A stretch of 18,625 nucleotides of DNA from Verrucomicrobia bacterium UBA1727 (lineage in GTDB: Bacteria > Verrucomicrobiota > Kiritimatiellia > RFP12 > UBA1067): contig DCIL01000070.1 in NCBI GenBank assembly GCA_002315875.1, forward strand, positions 17,108-35,732, given 5' to 3'. This document shows, piece after piece, positions 7,501-14,596 of this stretch. Made by a program: the position numbers and the translations under genes. Each line of letters opens with the position of its first letter. Positions within the stretch are counted from its first letter, which is position 1. The notes under the pieces are model-generated. The model ran no database searches and had not been told where the DNA came from. It saw only the letters and a list, made by a program, of their open reading frames with translations.

Positions 7501-10500
7501 TAGCCGCGGTCGCGCTGAAACTCGTCCGCAAAGCCCTCGGTCCAGTTCTGCCCGCTCACCTCCCAACTGTCGATGAGCATGTAATCGAGAGTGCCCTTCG
7601 CATGCGGAAGCGCCAGCAGCTTCGCGGGCATCGCCTGCCAATGCGCGTCAATGCCCTTCTTCGAAAGCTTGTCACACTCAAGTCCGCTCAAGGTCGAAGG
7701 CGCACAGGTCTTGCCGGACGAGGTGTAGCCGAGACGCAGCACCCGCCAGACGCGTCCGTCGGTGCGCACCGGCGCCACCCAGTCGAGATTGCCCTCCGCA
7801 TCGGTCTTGGCGGTAAGATCGATCAGGTCCTCGAGAGCAATCCCCTTCGCAGCCGGATTGGACGGCTTCACATAGCGGACGTCACGGTCGGAGGCGCTGG
7901 TGCGGATGTCGGACGAGGCATACATCGGCGCGGTGTCGAAGGCAACCGAAGTGAGAATGATGTCACGGAACTTTCCGCCCTGCCATTCGGGAACTTCATT
8001 GGCGAAGAAGCGAATGCGGATCTTCTTCACGGACGATGCCGCCTTGAGCGCAAGCGTCTTGGGTGCGTTCGGCGGATTCATGATGAAATGATGCTCGACT
8101 CGTCCGAGCTCCGTCCACTTCGCACCGTCCTGAGATCCCTCGACCACCGCCAGCGTGTTGACGTTACCCTCTTGGAACGCCAGCGTCGCCGCAGTCGGAC
8201 GAAACGCCTCGGCGAAGTCCCACTCGATCGCATAACCGTCTTTGGGATCGGACGCAAGCGGTATGGTGTGCTTGAGCTCGACCGAACATTTTGCCGCGGG
8301 CACAGGATCAATCGGAAACGCGACGGTGGCGATGTCGCGATAGAAGCCGCGATTCGTCCGCGGCTGCGGAAGAAGTCCCGCCGCCTCGCCGCCCTTCAGA
8401 TCCTTGACGGACGACACCACGATCTTCATAGAATTCTCGGGCGTGATCCAAGGTCCGCCGGACGACGACCAGCCGGGACAGTTATGAACTCCGAGCGTAA
8501 TGCCACAACGCTTCGCCTCGCTGAGCGCAAAGTCAAAGATCGAAAGCCATTCCTCGGACATCATCTTGACCTTGATCGGCGATTGCATCATCTGCGGCAC
8601 GATCACGATCGCGCGGCGGAAGCCGGCCGCGGCAATCGCCTCGATGTCCTTGGTGAGCGCCTCGCGGGTGACACCATCGCCGTTCCAGTGAAACCAGACC
8701 TGCGGCCAGGCGTCCCGCGGCGGATTCATGAAGGCGGATTTAACTTCTTCCACTTTCTCCGTCACATACACGAGTTGTCCGCGAAAGAGCTTCATTCTGG
8801 GCTCGACGAAGCTTTCAAGCGAAGTCGCGTCGCCGTTGCAGATGCACTTGAAGCAATAACCGCGCGCGCACTTCACCTCGTAGACGCCGTCGTAGTACGG
8901 ACAGAGATTGCCGGCCTTGTCCACTGCGGTTACGGTCGTGAACACGTACGGACCGAAGGTGCGGCTCTCCTCCTTGAAACGATCGAACGCGCCTGCCGTC
9001 CTGAGGACATCCTCGCCGATGCGCTTTCCGGACTTGTCATAGGCGATGACCTTGAGCTCGCCCGGTGCGTAGACGACATTGTTCCAACGAAGACGATAAC
9101 GGTCGAGACGCGAAGCGGGATTCTTCTTCACCCGTCCGAGCGACTTGCCGTTCAGAAAGAGCTCGCCCTCCACGCCGTCCGTATAGACATACACCGGCGT
9201 GACCTTGCCCTCGCGCCCCGGAAAGTTCCAGTAGGCGGGACAGATCTTGACCGTGTGCTCCTTCTCGTTCCAGCGCGAACGGTAGAGATAGAAACGGTCT
9301 TTGGGAAGTCCCGCCAGATCGATCGCACCGAAATAACTCGAGCGGCTCGGCCAGTAGGTGTCGTACGGCGTCGGCTCGCCGAGATAGTCAAAACCGGTCC
9401 AGATGAACTCACCGATCGTCCACGGATGATCATCCTGCATCGCCCAGTCGTCGTCCGGCAGATTGGACCAGACACAGCACTCGGTGTCATAGCCGCTGCA
9501 CTGTCCGTCATCATAGGCGCGGCACTTCGCATTCTCGTCAATCGGGAACTTGTAAATGCCGCGACTCGATACGGTGGACGCCGTCTCGGCTCCGAGCATC
9601 GGCTTCTTCGGATCAACCGCGTGAATCGCTTCGTAAAACGGCAGCCGATAGGTGACCGCGGGAATCTCCATCGCCGCGATCACTCCGGACTTGATCGCGT
9701 GCGGCATCCAGCTCGCGCCCTGAGTGACGAGACGCGTCTTCTCGCCGTCAAGCGAATGGATGAAGTCCTGCATCTGCCGCGTAAGTTCCGCACCGCGCGG
9801 CTTGGTCTGATCGGTGACCTCGTTGCCGATGGACCACATGACGACGGACGGATGATTCCTCGCCATCCTGACGAGCGCTTCGAGGTCTCGCCTCCACCAA
9901 TCGGCGAAGAAGAGATTGTAGCCGTTCTTCACCTTCGCCATCTCCCAGGCATCGAACGATTCCGCCATCACCATCATGCCCATCTCATCGCAGATGTCGA
10001 GCTGCCGCGGCGCAGGGATGTTGTGCGAAGTACGAATCGAATCGCAGCCCATCTCCTTGAGGAGCGTGACCTGGCGACGGAAGGCCCACTCGTCAAACGC
10101 CGCGCCGAACGGTCCGAGATCGTGATGAAGGCAAACCCCCTTGAACTTGCGCTTCACACCGTTGAGCTTGAAGAAGTCCGCCCCGTATTCGATCGTGCGC
10201 ACGCCATAGCGGATGCCTTCTGGTTCGAGCGTGTAGAGATGGGGCGTCTCCGGGGTCCAGAGCTTCGGATTGTCAATGGTGAACGTGCGCGTGCCGGCGG
10301 ACGAAACAACGCGCATGAACGCGCGATTCCCCTCGATGCGGTCGGTAACGATCTGCACGTCTTCGGGACGCACCTTCTCGTTCCACTTGAGTTCGACTTC
10401 ACGATAGATGCCGGCACCAGGATACCAGCGGCTCGACTCCTCGCGATTCGTGACCTTGACGAGCAACTCCTTCTCTCCCTCGAACTTCTTGAGCTCGACC

Positions 10501-10892
10501 GAAAAAGGAGCGTAGCCGTTTTTCCATCCGCCGATCCGTTCACCGCCGAGAAAGACCTTCGGCTCGCTCATGACGCCATGGAAATACAGCCGCGCGTTCG
10601 TCGCCCCCGCTGGCCAGGCGAGCTTGCGCCGATATTCGCCACTGCCGATCCACGGCAGCGAACCGGTGCGTCCGGTCTTCTCGGTCGCCTTCTTCTCCTG
10701 GTTTTCCTTGATCCGAATTACCTGCTTGTCGATGTCCTTGTCAAAAGGTCCGGCAATCGCCCAATCGTGCGGAACGGTCACGCGCTTCCACGCGCTCTCT
10801 CCGCGGCGGAATTCCCAATCCACGAGTTTCACCGACTCCGCAGGTACGACACCCGCCGCGATCAGTCCTGCCAACAGCACTATTTTCTTCAT
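4557..10892 (-). CDS. Secreted trimodular glycoside hydrolase: GH2 - GH106 alpha-L-rhamnosidase - GH28
   Basis: A single open frame of 2111 residues, numbered from the ATG at 10892. A Sec signal peptide (MKKIVLLAGLIAAGVVPA) is followed by a GH2 module at about 20-710. Its jelly roll is followed by a short Ig-like segment and a TIM barrel, with the acid/base Glu358 in IGNEV, the nucleophile Glu436 in GAETAS and a GEFIWTGFDYLGEP signature. DUF4982-like and C-terminal Ig-like parts follow. A GH106 module spans about 720-1725, from NPPRDAWPQVWFHW to GLLGP, with Glu1111 in DSWEVSG and Glu1244 in SSESFTSG as likely catalytic residues. A GH28 beta-helix fills about 1732-2111, with Asp1916 in NSDGID and Asp1937/Asp1938 in TGDDCI. 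The set points to rhamnogalacturonan-type pectin in the periplasm or outside the cell. The frame is open a little further upstream from a TTG, but AAGAAGG 7 nt before this ATG supports the start chosen. Confidence 0.93.
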   Translation of the reverse strand: MKKIVLLAGLIAAGVVPAESVKLVDWEFRRGESAWKRVTVPHDWAIAGPFDKDIDKQVIRIKENQEKKATEKTGRTGSLPWIGSGEYRRKLAWPAGATNARLYFHGVMSEPKVFLGGERIGGWKNGYAPFSVELKKFEGEKELLVKVTNREESSRWYPGAGIYREVELKWNEKVRPEDVQIVTDRIEGNRAFMRVVSSAGTRTFTIDNPKLWTPETPHLYTLEPEGIRYGVRTIEYGADFFKLNGVKRKFKGVCLHHDLGPFGAAFDEWAFRRQVTLLKEMGCDSIRTSHNIPAPRQLDICDEMGMMVMAESFDAWEMAKVKNGYNLFFADWWRRDLEALVRMARNHPSVVMWSIGNEVTDQTKPRGAELTRQMQDFIHSLDGEKTRLVTQGASWMPHAIKSGVIAAMEIPAVTYRLPFYEAIHAVDPKKPMLGAETASTVSSRGIYKFPIDENAKCRAYDDGQCSGYDTECCVWSNLPDDDWAMQDDHPWTIGEFIWTGFDYLGEPTPYDTYWPSRSSYFGAIDLAGLPKDRFYLYRSRWNEKEHTVKICPAYWNFPGREGKVTPVYVYTDGVEGELFLNGKSLGRVKKNPASRLDRYRLRWNNVVYAPGELKVIAYDKSGKRIGEDVLRTAGAFDRFKEESRTFGPYVFTTVTAVDKAGNLCPYYDGVYEVKCARGYCFKCICNGDATSLESFVEPRMKLFRGQLVYVTEKVEEVKSAFMNPPRDAWPQVWFHWNGDGVTREALTKDIEAIAAAGFRRAIVIVPQMMQSPIKVKMMSEEWLSIFDFALSEAKRCGITLGVHNCPGWSSSGGPWITPENSMKIVVSSVKDLKGGEAAGLLPQPRTNRGFYRDIATVAFPIDPVPAAKCSVELKHTIPLASDPKDGYAIEWDFAEAFRPTAATLAFQEGNVNTLAVVEGSQDGAKWTELGRVEHHFIMNPPNAPKTLALKAASSVKKIRIRFFANEVPEWQGGKFRDIILTSVAFDTAPMYASSDIRTSASDRDVRYVKPSNPAAKGIALEDLIDLTAKTDAEGNLDWVAPVRTDGRVWRVLRLGYTSSGKTCAPSTLSGLECDKLSKKGIDAHWQAMPAKLLALPHAKGTLDYMLIDSWEVSGQNWTEGFADEFQRDRGYSLKTFLPIYAGYVIDSADTTAKVLYDLQRVVSNLICENYYARFAELCRKAGIVSSTQAYGGPFDVMDAGSKADEPEGEYWYFHTDPCGGEYGGISRVISSIAHLNGRRIASSESFTSGEKEGRWQMTPAQLRRLGDYRWMQGINRFTVHSYLHQPWDVKPGLSLQRHGSQLNRYTTWWPEASAWTDYLKRGQALLQSGAPEADVLVLRGEGCMAETGDHQDVVAAGYSFDFCATVNLMRLENRGHEVAVRGLSNSYPVLFIGRNSCLSVAELRKIAALAKGGARIAGGRPTDTPTHLDDPSEWKRLVGELWDGGLVRNENDLPKALRGFGVAPCCNAEGQLMAIRRKLENGGKIFFVRNNQKKPFRGKVRFEADGQGAIFDAVSGAVRPFDGTLSLDAYGSAFVVFGVGDTEGRLAADCGSSTDISSDWTIVSFKGNEAPSAPLSMAKLVSWSESSDTKLKYFSGRALYEKTIDLSDAVGREVTLDLGEVHDVATVYVDGKRVTTLWCKPYRVQFKVESKSVRLGVEVVNTWPNRLIGDAIIRKEKGREKLGKCDFPQWVLDRKERGENGVTTWSNFHWAFKADEPLRPAGLLGPVVLFGAGANVRKTETKRIQDEIDRVSANGGGRVVIGKGVHPCGTLYLKSGVELHLEEGAVLLGGEKSEDYDDAIPLHNVYSYSNNHSNTVTRKAFIYAENATNIAITGKGVIDGQGTKFFDQSTVLWGYFWAKPSCMRPRMVVFMNCKGIRFEDTTFKDSPVWTMWLRHCEDIVASRIRVVAVQKIINSDGIDFDACRNVRVGDSYFKTGDDCIVLRAIRYAADADREVVTENVVVSNCYLNSACQGVRIGCPSDDLIRNAVFKNMKFEGNNAIYCDQEPQYLKPGDKGSIRTKDILFEDWNISCRGFPISATIRNGVTLKDFGHMTFRNICIDSRNPVRVCGNQISTVKDVLVEGLTTPRNTLPRIATNFTDNVRVVTKTSVGK

Positions 10893-10899
10893 ATCCATA

Positions 10900-10906
10900 C
10901 CTTCTT
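10900..10906 (-). promoter_or_regulatory. Ribosome binding site that fixes the start of the trimodular hydrolase
   Basis: AAGAAGG on the minus strand lies 7 nt upstream of the ATG at 10892 and directly after the nif3-like stop codon. An alternative in-frame ATG at 10898 would leave only 1 nt of spacing, and a TTG at 10910 would have no site. The ATG at 10892 also begins directly with the signal peptide. Confidence 0.7.
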
Positions 10907-11590
10907 TCAAGAATCAATGAAAATCGTCTTAACACCAAATCGCTTCTGAACGGCGGGCATCAGCGCCTTGACGCCGAAGGTCTCGGTCTCGTAGTGTCCC
11001 GCGAGAATCATCTTCGCTCCCGCATTCTCCGCGGCAATCTGCTCTCCCCAGTCCGCCTCGCCCGTGACATAAAGCTCGCAGCCAAGCTCCTTCGCCTCTT
11101 CGGCAAACGATCCCGCCCCGCCGGAGCACACGCCGACCTTCACTCCCTGAGCGTTCTCACCGATGACCCCGATGACATTGCCGTGATAGGAGAACGCACG
11201 GCGCAGCTTCTTGAGTCCGAGATAGCGCGCGAGATTGAAATTGTTTCCGTACTTCTCGTTCGCATCGAGCGGAAGATGCGAGGCGTAGACCGCAAGGCCC
11301 GAATCCATCGCCGCCTTGATGACGTTGTAGACGCCGCCGGAAATGCGGCGTATGCCACCGCCCCAGGAGATACCGTGATGGACGACGAGCATCTGAGCAC
11401 CGGACGCTGCCGCGGCGCGGACGCTTTTCGCGCTTGCATCGACGGCGAAGGCAACCGTCGTCACCTTGCGTCCGTCCCCCGAGATCTGCACGCCGTTATT
11501 GGAGACATCGTCAAATTCACCGACCTTGAGTTCGCGATCGAGCCAGGCCGCAACCGCGGCAACCGTAGTTTTCTTATTTGCGTTTTTCAT
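10907..11590 (-). CDS. Nif3-family (DUF34, YbgI-like) dinuclear metal-centre protein
   Basis: Cytoplasmic protein of about 227 residues, the length of E. coli YbgI and without the central insert of the longer bacterial forms. The dinuclear metal-site residues of the family are visible: His71 and His72 in LVVHHGISW, His105 and Asp109 in SHLPLDAN, and His199 with Glu203 in GHYETE. The family forms toroidal hexamers and is often annotated as a GTP cyclohydrolase I type 2 homologue. Its true role is unsettled, so no reaction is assigned. Homology starts at about MKNANKK. The ATG at 11590 overlaps the end of the fucosidase gene by 17 bp, and the ATG at 11599 (MGTMKN), with a closer GGAG, is a reasonable alternative. 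It ends 14 bp before the giant hydrolase start and is clearly in the same operon. Why it lies between two exported hydrolases is unclear. Confidence 0.9.
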   Translation of the reverse strand: MKNANKKTTVAAVAAWLDRELKVGEFDDVSNNGVQISGDGRKVTTVAFAVDASAKSVRAAAASGAQMLVVHHGISWGGGIRRISGGVYNVIKAAMDSGLAVYASHLPLDANEKYGNNFNLARYLGLKKLRRAFSYHGNVIGVIGENAQGVKVGVCSGGAGSFAEEAKELGCELYVTGEADWGEQIAAENAGAKMILAGHYETETFGVKALMPAVQKRFGVKTIFIDS

Positions 11591-13655
11591 TGTCCCCATT
11601 TCTCCGTGTCTCGATATCAACGCTGCCGTCAACGAGCAGCGCACAAAGCTTGAAGGCGATCGGTGCGGTGGGACGCTTCTCGTCCGCCACCACCTCCATC
11701 TCAACCCGATGACGCCCTATCTTGCCGCGATGGACGATTACCGACGGAGTATACCACCAGTCGTTGTTGCCGAAGGCGGACGAATGCTCCTTGCACTCAA
11801 CGCCATCGACCGTGACCTTGATTGCGCCGGAATACTTCTTTCCGCGCGAATGAACAAGTCCGATGATGGAGCCCTCGCACTCAAAGGAGAGACGCGCACC
11901 GGCATTGGTCGCAAAAAGTCCTTCTCCCCAGTAGGATTCGCTGGCTGGAGCAAAACCCTTCGACTCTGCGAGCTTCACAGACGCGAAAGGAACGAGCGAG
12001 CCGCGCTCGAACGGCTTCGTGATCACAACCTCCGGCACGGACGGCTTCGAATCACGATCCAAGCGGTAACGGCGAAGCGAATCGCGCACGAAGAGGTTGA
12101 GCAACTCGCCTGTGAGCGCATGACCAAAAGTATTCGGATGCACTCCGTCATATCCGATGCTATTCCACTTCCACTGACCTGTCCGAATGCGCGGCATAAC
12201 CGCATCACGATAGCTGACGAACGGAACCTTATAGTTGCGTGCAACCTTGAGGTGCGCCTCCTGCGCGCTCGAACCGTTCGACGAACACATGCCGAGCATC
12301 ATCACGCTCGCCCCTTCGCGCATGGCATGACGCACGACTCCCTGCATCGTCTCGGCGGCGGTTGACGATCCGTTGTCGTTGACAGAATATTCGAAGACGA
12401 TGAGATCGGGCTTGAAAGGCGAAACCTCGCCGGAATAGCGGAAAGCTCCGATGTCGCTGCCGGTCGCGCCAATGCCGAAATTGGCGAACTTGAAATTGCC
12501 CTTCGGGAAAAGCTCGCGCCATCCGCGATTGAAGACATCACCCCAACGCGAATTGCCGGACGAAGCACCCGCGCCTTCGGTTATCGATCCGCCCATCACC
12601 GCGATGCGCACCTCCTCGCCGCGCTCGACCTTGTCAAAGACACGCCTGAGTCCACGCTCGTCCCCTACATTCGCCACTGCGTCCGCATAGACGGACAACG
12701 CCTCACGAACGCCGATTCTTCCGAGGAAGGCGCCAACCTGGTCGAGTACCTCGACCGAAGGCGCGGGAATCGTGCCGTCGGGCTTCGGACCGACGTTCAG
12801 CAGCAGGTTGCCGCGATCGCGCGCGCAGCTGAGCAGCATGTCGATCACCGATTCGGGACGCTTCCAGTTCTTGTCATTGGCATTATAACCCCAGTTCTCG
12901 TTAAGCGTCATACACGCCTCCCACGGCACTCCGTCCGTCGGACGAATCTCCTGCTCGCAGGTACGCACATCATACGGCTTTCCCATTCGGTCGTTCCAGA
13001 TGGTGTTCGGGTATTTCCGGCGCAACTCGGCGAGCAACGAATCGCCCTCGAGTCCACCCGGCAGGCATCCGTCCCACCAAAGGTAATCGGGCGCGCCATA
13101 CTTCGTCAGCAATTCTTCGAGTTCCGCCTTGTAGTAAGCGACGAAGCTCTTCCGCGACGCCTCGTCCTTCCAGTTCTCGTAACTCGGCCAGCCGCGCACC
13201 TTGTAGCCGGCATAGTCGGGATGACTCCAGTTCGCAGGCGAATAGTAGAACCCGACTTTGATGCCATTCTCGCGCAACGCCTTCACAAGTTCTCCAAGAA
13301 TGTCGCGTTTCGGTCCGCGCCGCATGCAGTTGAAGGGATTGACCTTCGAATCCCACATCGCATAACCGTCGTGATGGCGAGTAGTGAAGACGACATACTT
13401 CATATTCCAGCGCTTCACCTTCTCCACCCAGTCCTTCGCATCGAATTTCTCGGCCTTGAACTGGTCCGCAAACTGAGCGTACTTCTCGGGATCGATCTGA
13501 GAGGAGTTCAGATACCATTCACCCGAAGCGGGCACCGAATAGCATCCCCAATGGACGAAAAGTCCATACTGGGCCTCACGAAACCAGAGCGAATCAGACC
13601 ATGCCATGCCCCCGATGATACCAAACAACGTAGCTATCAAAAGTCTCATCTTCAT
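11574..13655 (-). CDS. Secreted GH29 alpha-L-fucosidase fused to an SGNH/GDSL esterase
   Basis: Protein of 693 residues with a Sec signal peptide (MKMRLLIATLFGIIGGMAWS) and no lipobox cysteine. Residues about 22-325 form a GH29 barrel, with GLFVHWGCYS, the RHHDGYAMWDS substrate-binding motif, the probable nucleophile Asp195 in LWWDG and a WEACMTLNENWGYN segment. Residues about 345-530 form an SGNH hydrolase, with Ser357 in GGSITEG, Asn426 in SVNDNG and Asp503/His506 in DGVHPN. The last 150 residues form a predicted beta-sandwich accessory domain. The protein would remove alpha-L-fucose and ester groups, probably acetyl, from the same glycan. That substrate and the pairing with pectin are inferred from the neighbouring GH2-GH106-GH28 protein. 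There is little Shine-Dalgarno signal upstream of the ATG at 13655; the ATG at 13649 is an alternative. It is the first gene of its operon. Confidence 0.93.
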   Translation of the reverse strand: MKMRLLIATLFGIIGGMAWSDSLWFREAQYGLFVHWGCYSVPASGEWYLNSSQIDPEKYAQFADQFKAEKFDAKDWVEKVKRWNMKYVVFTTRHHDGYAMWDSKVNPFNCMRRGPKRDILGELVKALRENGIKVGFYYSPANWSHPDYAGYKVRGWPSYENWKDEASRKSFVAYYKAELEELLTKYGAPDYLWWDGCLPGGLEGDSLLAELRRKYPNTIWNDRMGKPYDVRTCEQEIRPTDGVPWEACMTLNENWGYNANDKNWKRPESVIDMLLSCARDRGNLLLNVGPKPDGTIPAPSVEVLDQVGAFLGRIGVREALSVYADAVANVGDERGLRRVFDKVERGEEVRIAVMGGSITEGAGASSGNSRWGDVFNRGWRELFPKGNFKFANFGIGATGSDIGAFRYSGEVSPFKPDLIVFEYSVNDNGSSTAAETMQGVVRHAMREGASVMMLGMCSSNGSSAQEAHLKVARNYKVPFVSYRDAVMPRIRTGQWKWNSIGYDGVHPNTFGHALTGELLNLFVRDSLRRYRLDRDSKPSVPEVVITKPFERGSLVPFASVKLAESKGFAPASESYWGEGLFATNAGARLSFECEGSIIGLVHSRGKKYSGAIKVTVDGVECKEHSSAFGNNDWWYTPSVIVHRGKIGRHRVEMEVVADEKRPTAPIAFKLCALLVDGSVDIETRRNGDNEKRK

Positions 13656-13676
13656 AAGTTGAATTTTTATTTGCGT

Positions 13677-13685
13677 ATTATATCA
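13677..13685 (-). promoter_or_regulatory. Extended -10 promoter of the hydrolase-thiamine operon
   Basis: On the minus strand TGATATAAT matches the TGn-TATAAT extended -10 element. It lies in the 41-bp gap between the transporter stop codon (13697) and the fucosidase ATG (13655). No good -35 is visible, which is compatible with an extended -10 promoter. The leader would be about 15 nt. The gap is too short for a riboswitch and shows no operator-like palindrome. Confidence 0.5.
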
Positions 13686-13696
13686 TACTGCGGGGT

Positions 13697-14596
13697 TCAT
13701 CCTTTGCGCTGACGGCCGGTTTCGACAGTCGCCGAGGCGATGATGAAGAGCGTGCCGAGCCATTGCAGAGAAGAGACCTCCTCGCCGATAAGAATGGTGC
13801 CGAGCCCCATGGCCACTACGGGAGCGAAATAGGCACTGACACTGATAATCGATATCGGCAGGTATTTCTGCGAGGCATTCCACGTCCAGAACGGCATCAG
13901 CGTCGAAACGAGTGCGAGCGTAACCATCAAAAGCCAGGCACGAAGATCCTGCGGCCAGACGGACGGCATGAACGGCAATACCACGGCGATCATACCCGCG
14001 CCGAGCAACATCGTCCAGGTCGTAAAGACGGACGATCCGAGCTTCTGCACGGAATCGCGTCCGCAAACGGTATAGACGCCCCAGGTCGCAGCCGCCAAGA
14101 GAATAAAGAAGTCCCCTAACGAATAGGCCTCGAGCGCAAATCCACGAACACTTATGATCTGAACGACGAGCAACGCTCCAAGAAGTCCGAAGAGAAGTCC
14201 GACAAGTTCTCCGACGGAAATCCGCCGCGTCACAACTGCCGCGACCGCAAAGATCATCAGCGGCGTCAGCGCATCGGCCATGGATGCGTTCGCGACACTG
14301 ACGCGGGCGCATCCGAGAAAAACGCACCACGCCATCACCGAGGTGCCGACCGGCGCAAGCCAGAGCATCGTCAGCCAGTCCCGCCGCGTCGGCGCCATCA
14401 GCGCGGCACGTCCCGACGCCGTTGCGCACCCGAACACCAGCATGACGGCTCCAGCGATGGCAAAGCGGCAGAAGGAAATCACCTCGGCAGTAACGCCGCA
14501 TTCCTTCGTCAGCACCGATCCCACGACGAAAGTCAGTCCGAAACCGATTTCCGCCAGCAGGAGCAGGATAAAGCCAATTACATACCGACGGAGCAT
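13697..14596 (-). CDS. EamA/DMT-superfamily transporter (10 TM)
   Basis: Hydrophobic protein of 299 residues with about ten predicted transmembrane helices in two repeats, the layout of the EamA drug/metabolite transporter family. Typical elements are FGLTFVVGSVL in TM1, an RFAIAGAVML stretch, ALTPLMIF and LLAAATWGVYTVCGRD at the start of the second repeat, and SAYFAPVVAMGLGTILIGEEVS near the end. Members export amino acids, nucleosides or other small metabolites; the substrate here cannot be read. The ATG at 14596 overlaps the upstream stop codon by one base (TGATG) and has GTGGA about 7 nt before it, so it is preferred over the in-frame GTG at 14608. The gene is the last of the lepA-side run, and the next operon's promoter follows its stop at once. 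Confidence 0.9.
   Translation of the reverse strand: MLRRYVIGFILLLLAEIGFGLTFVVGSVLTKECGVTAEVISFCRFAIAGAVMLVFGCATASGRAALMAPTRRDWLTMLWLAPVGTSVMAWCVFLGCARVSVANASMADALTPLMIFAVAAVVTRRISVGELVGLLFGLLGALLVVQIISVRGFALEAYSLGDFFILLAAATWGVYTVCGRDSVQKLGSSVFTTWTMLLGAGMIAVVLPFMPSVWPQDLRAWLLMVTLALVSTLMPFWTWNASQKYLPISIISVSAYFAPVVAMGLGTILIGEEVSSLQWLGTLFIIASATVETGRQRKG

Noticed and set aside
6999..10949. Open frame of about 1316 codons on the plus strand, opposite the giant hydrolase
   Set aside because: The translation is rich in Arg, His and Asp with no recognisable domain, and the opposite strand carries three clear catalytic modules. It is open because the real gene rarely uses the codons that would give stops in this phase.
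11591..11704. Upstream extension of the nif3-like frame
   Set aside because: The Arg/Ser-rich residues do not resemble the family and lie within the 3' end of the fucosidase-esterase gene. Family homology starts at MKNANKK.
13725..14501. Alternative minus-strand frame of over 250 codons overlapping the transporter gene
   Set aside because: It is Arg/Cys/Gly-rich with no family features. The overlapping frame gives a canonical ten-helix EamA transporter.
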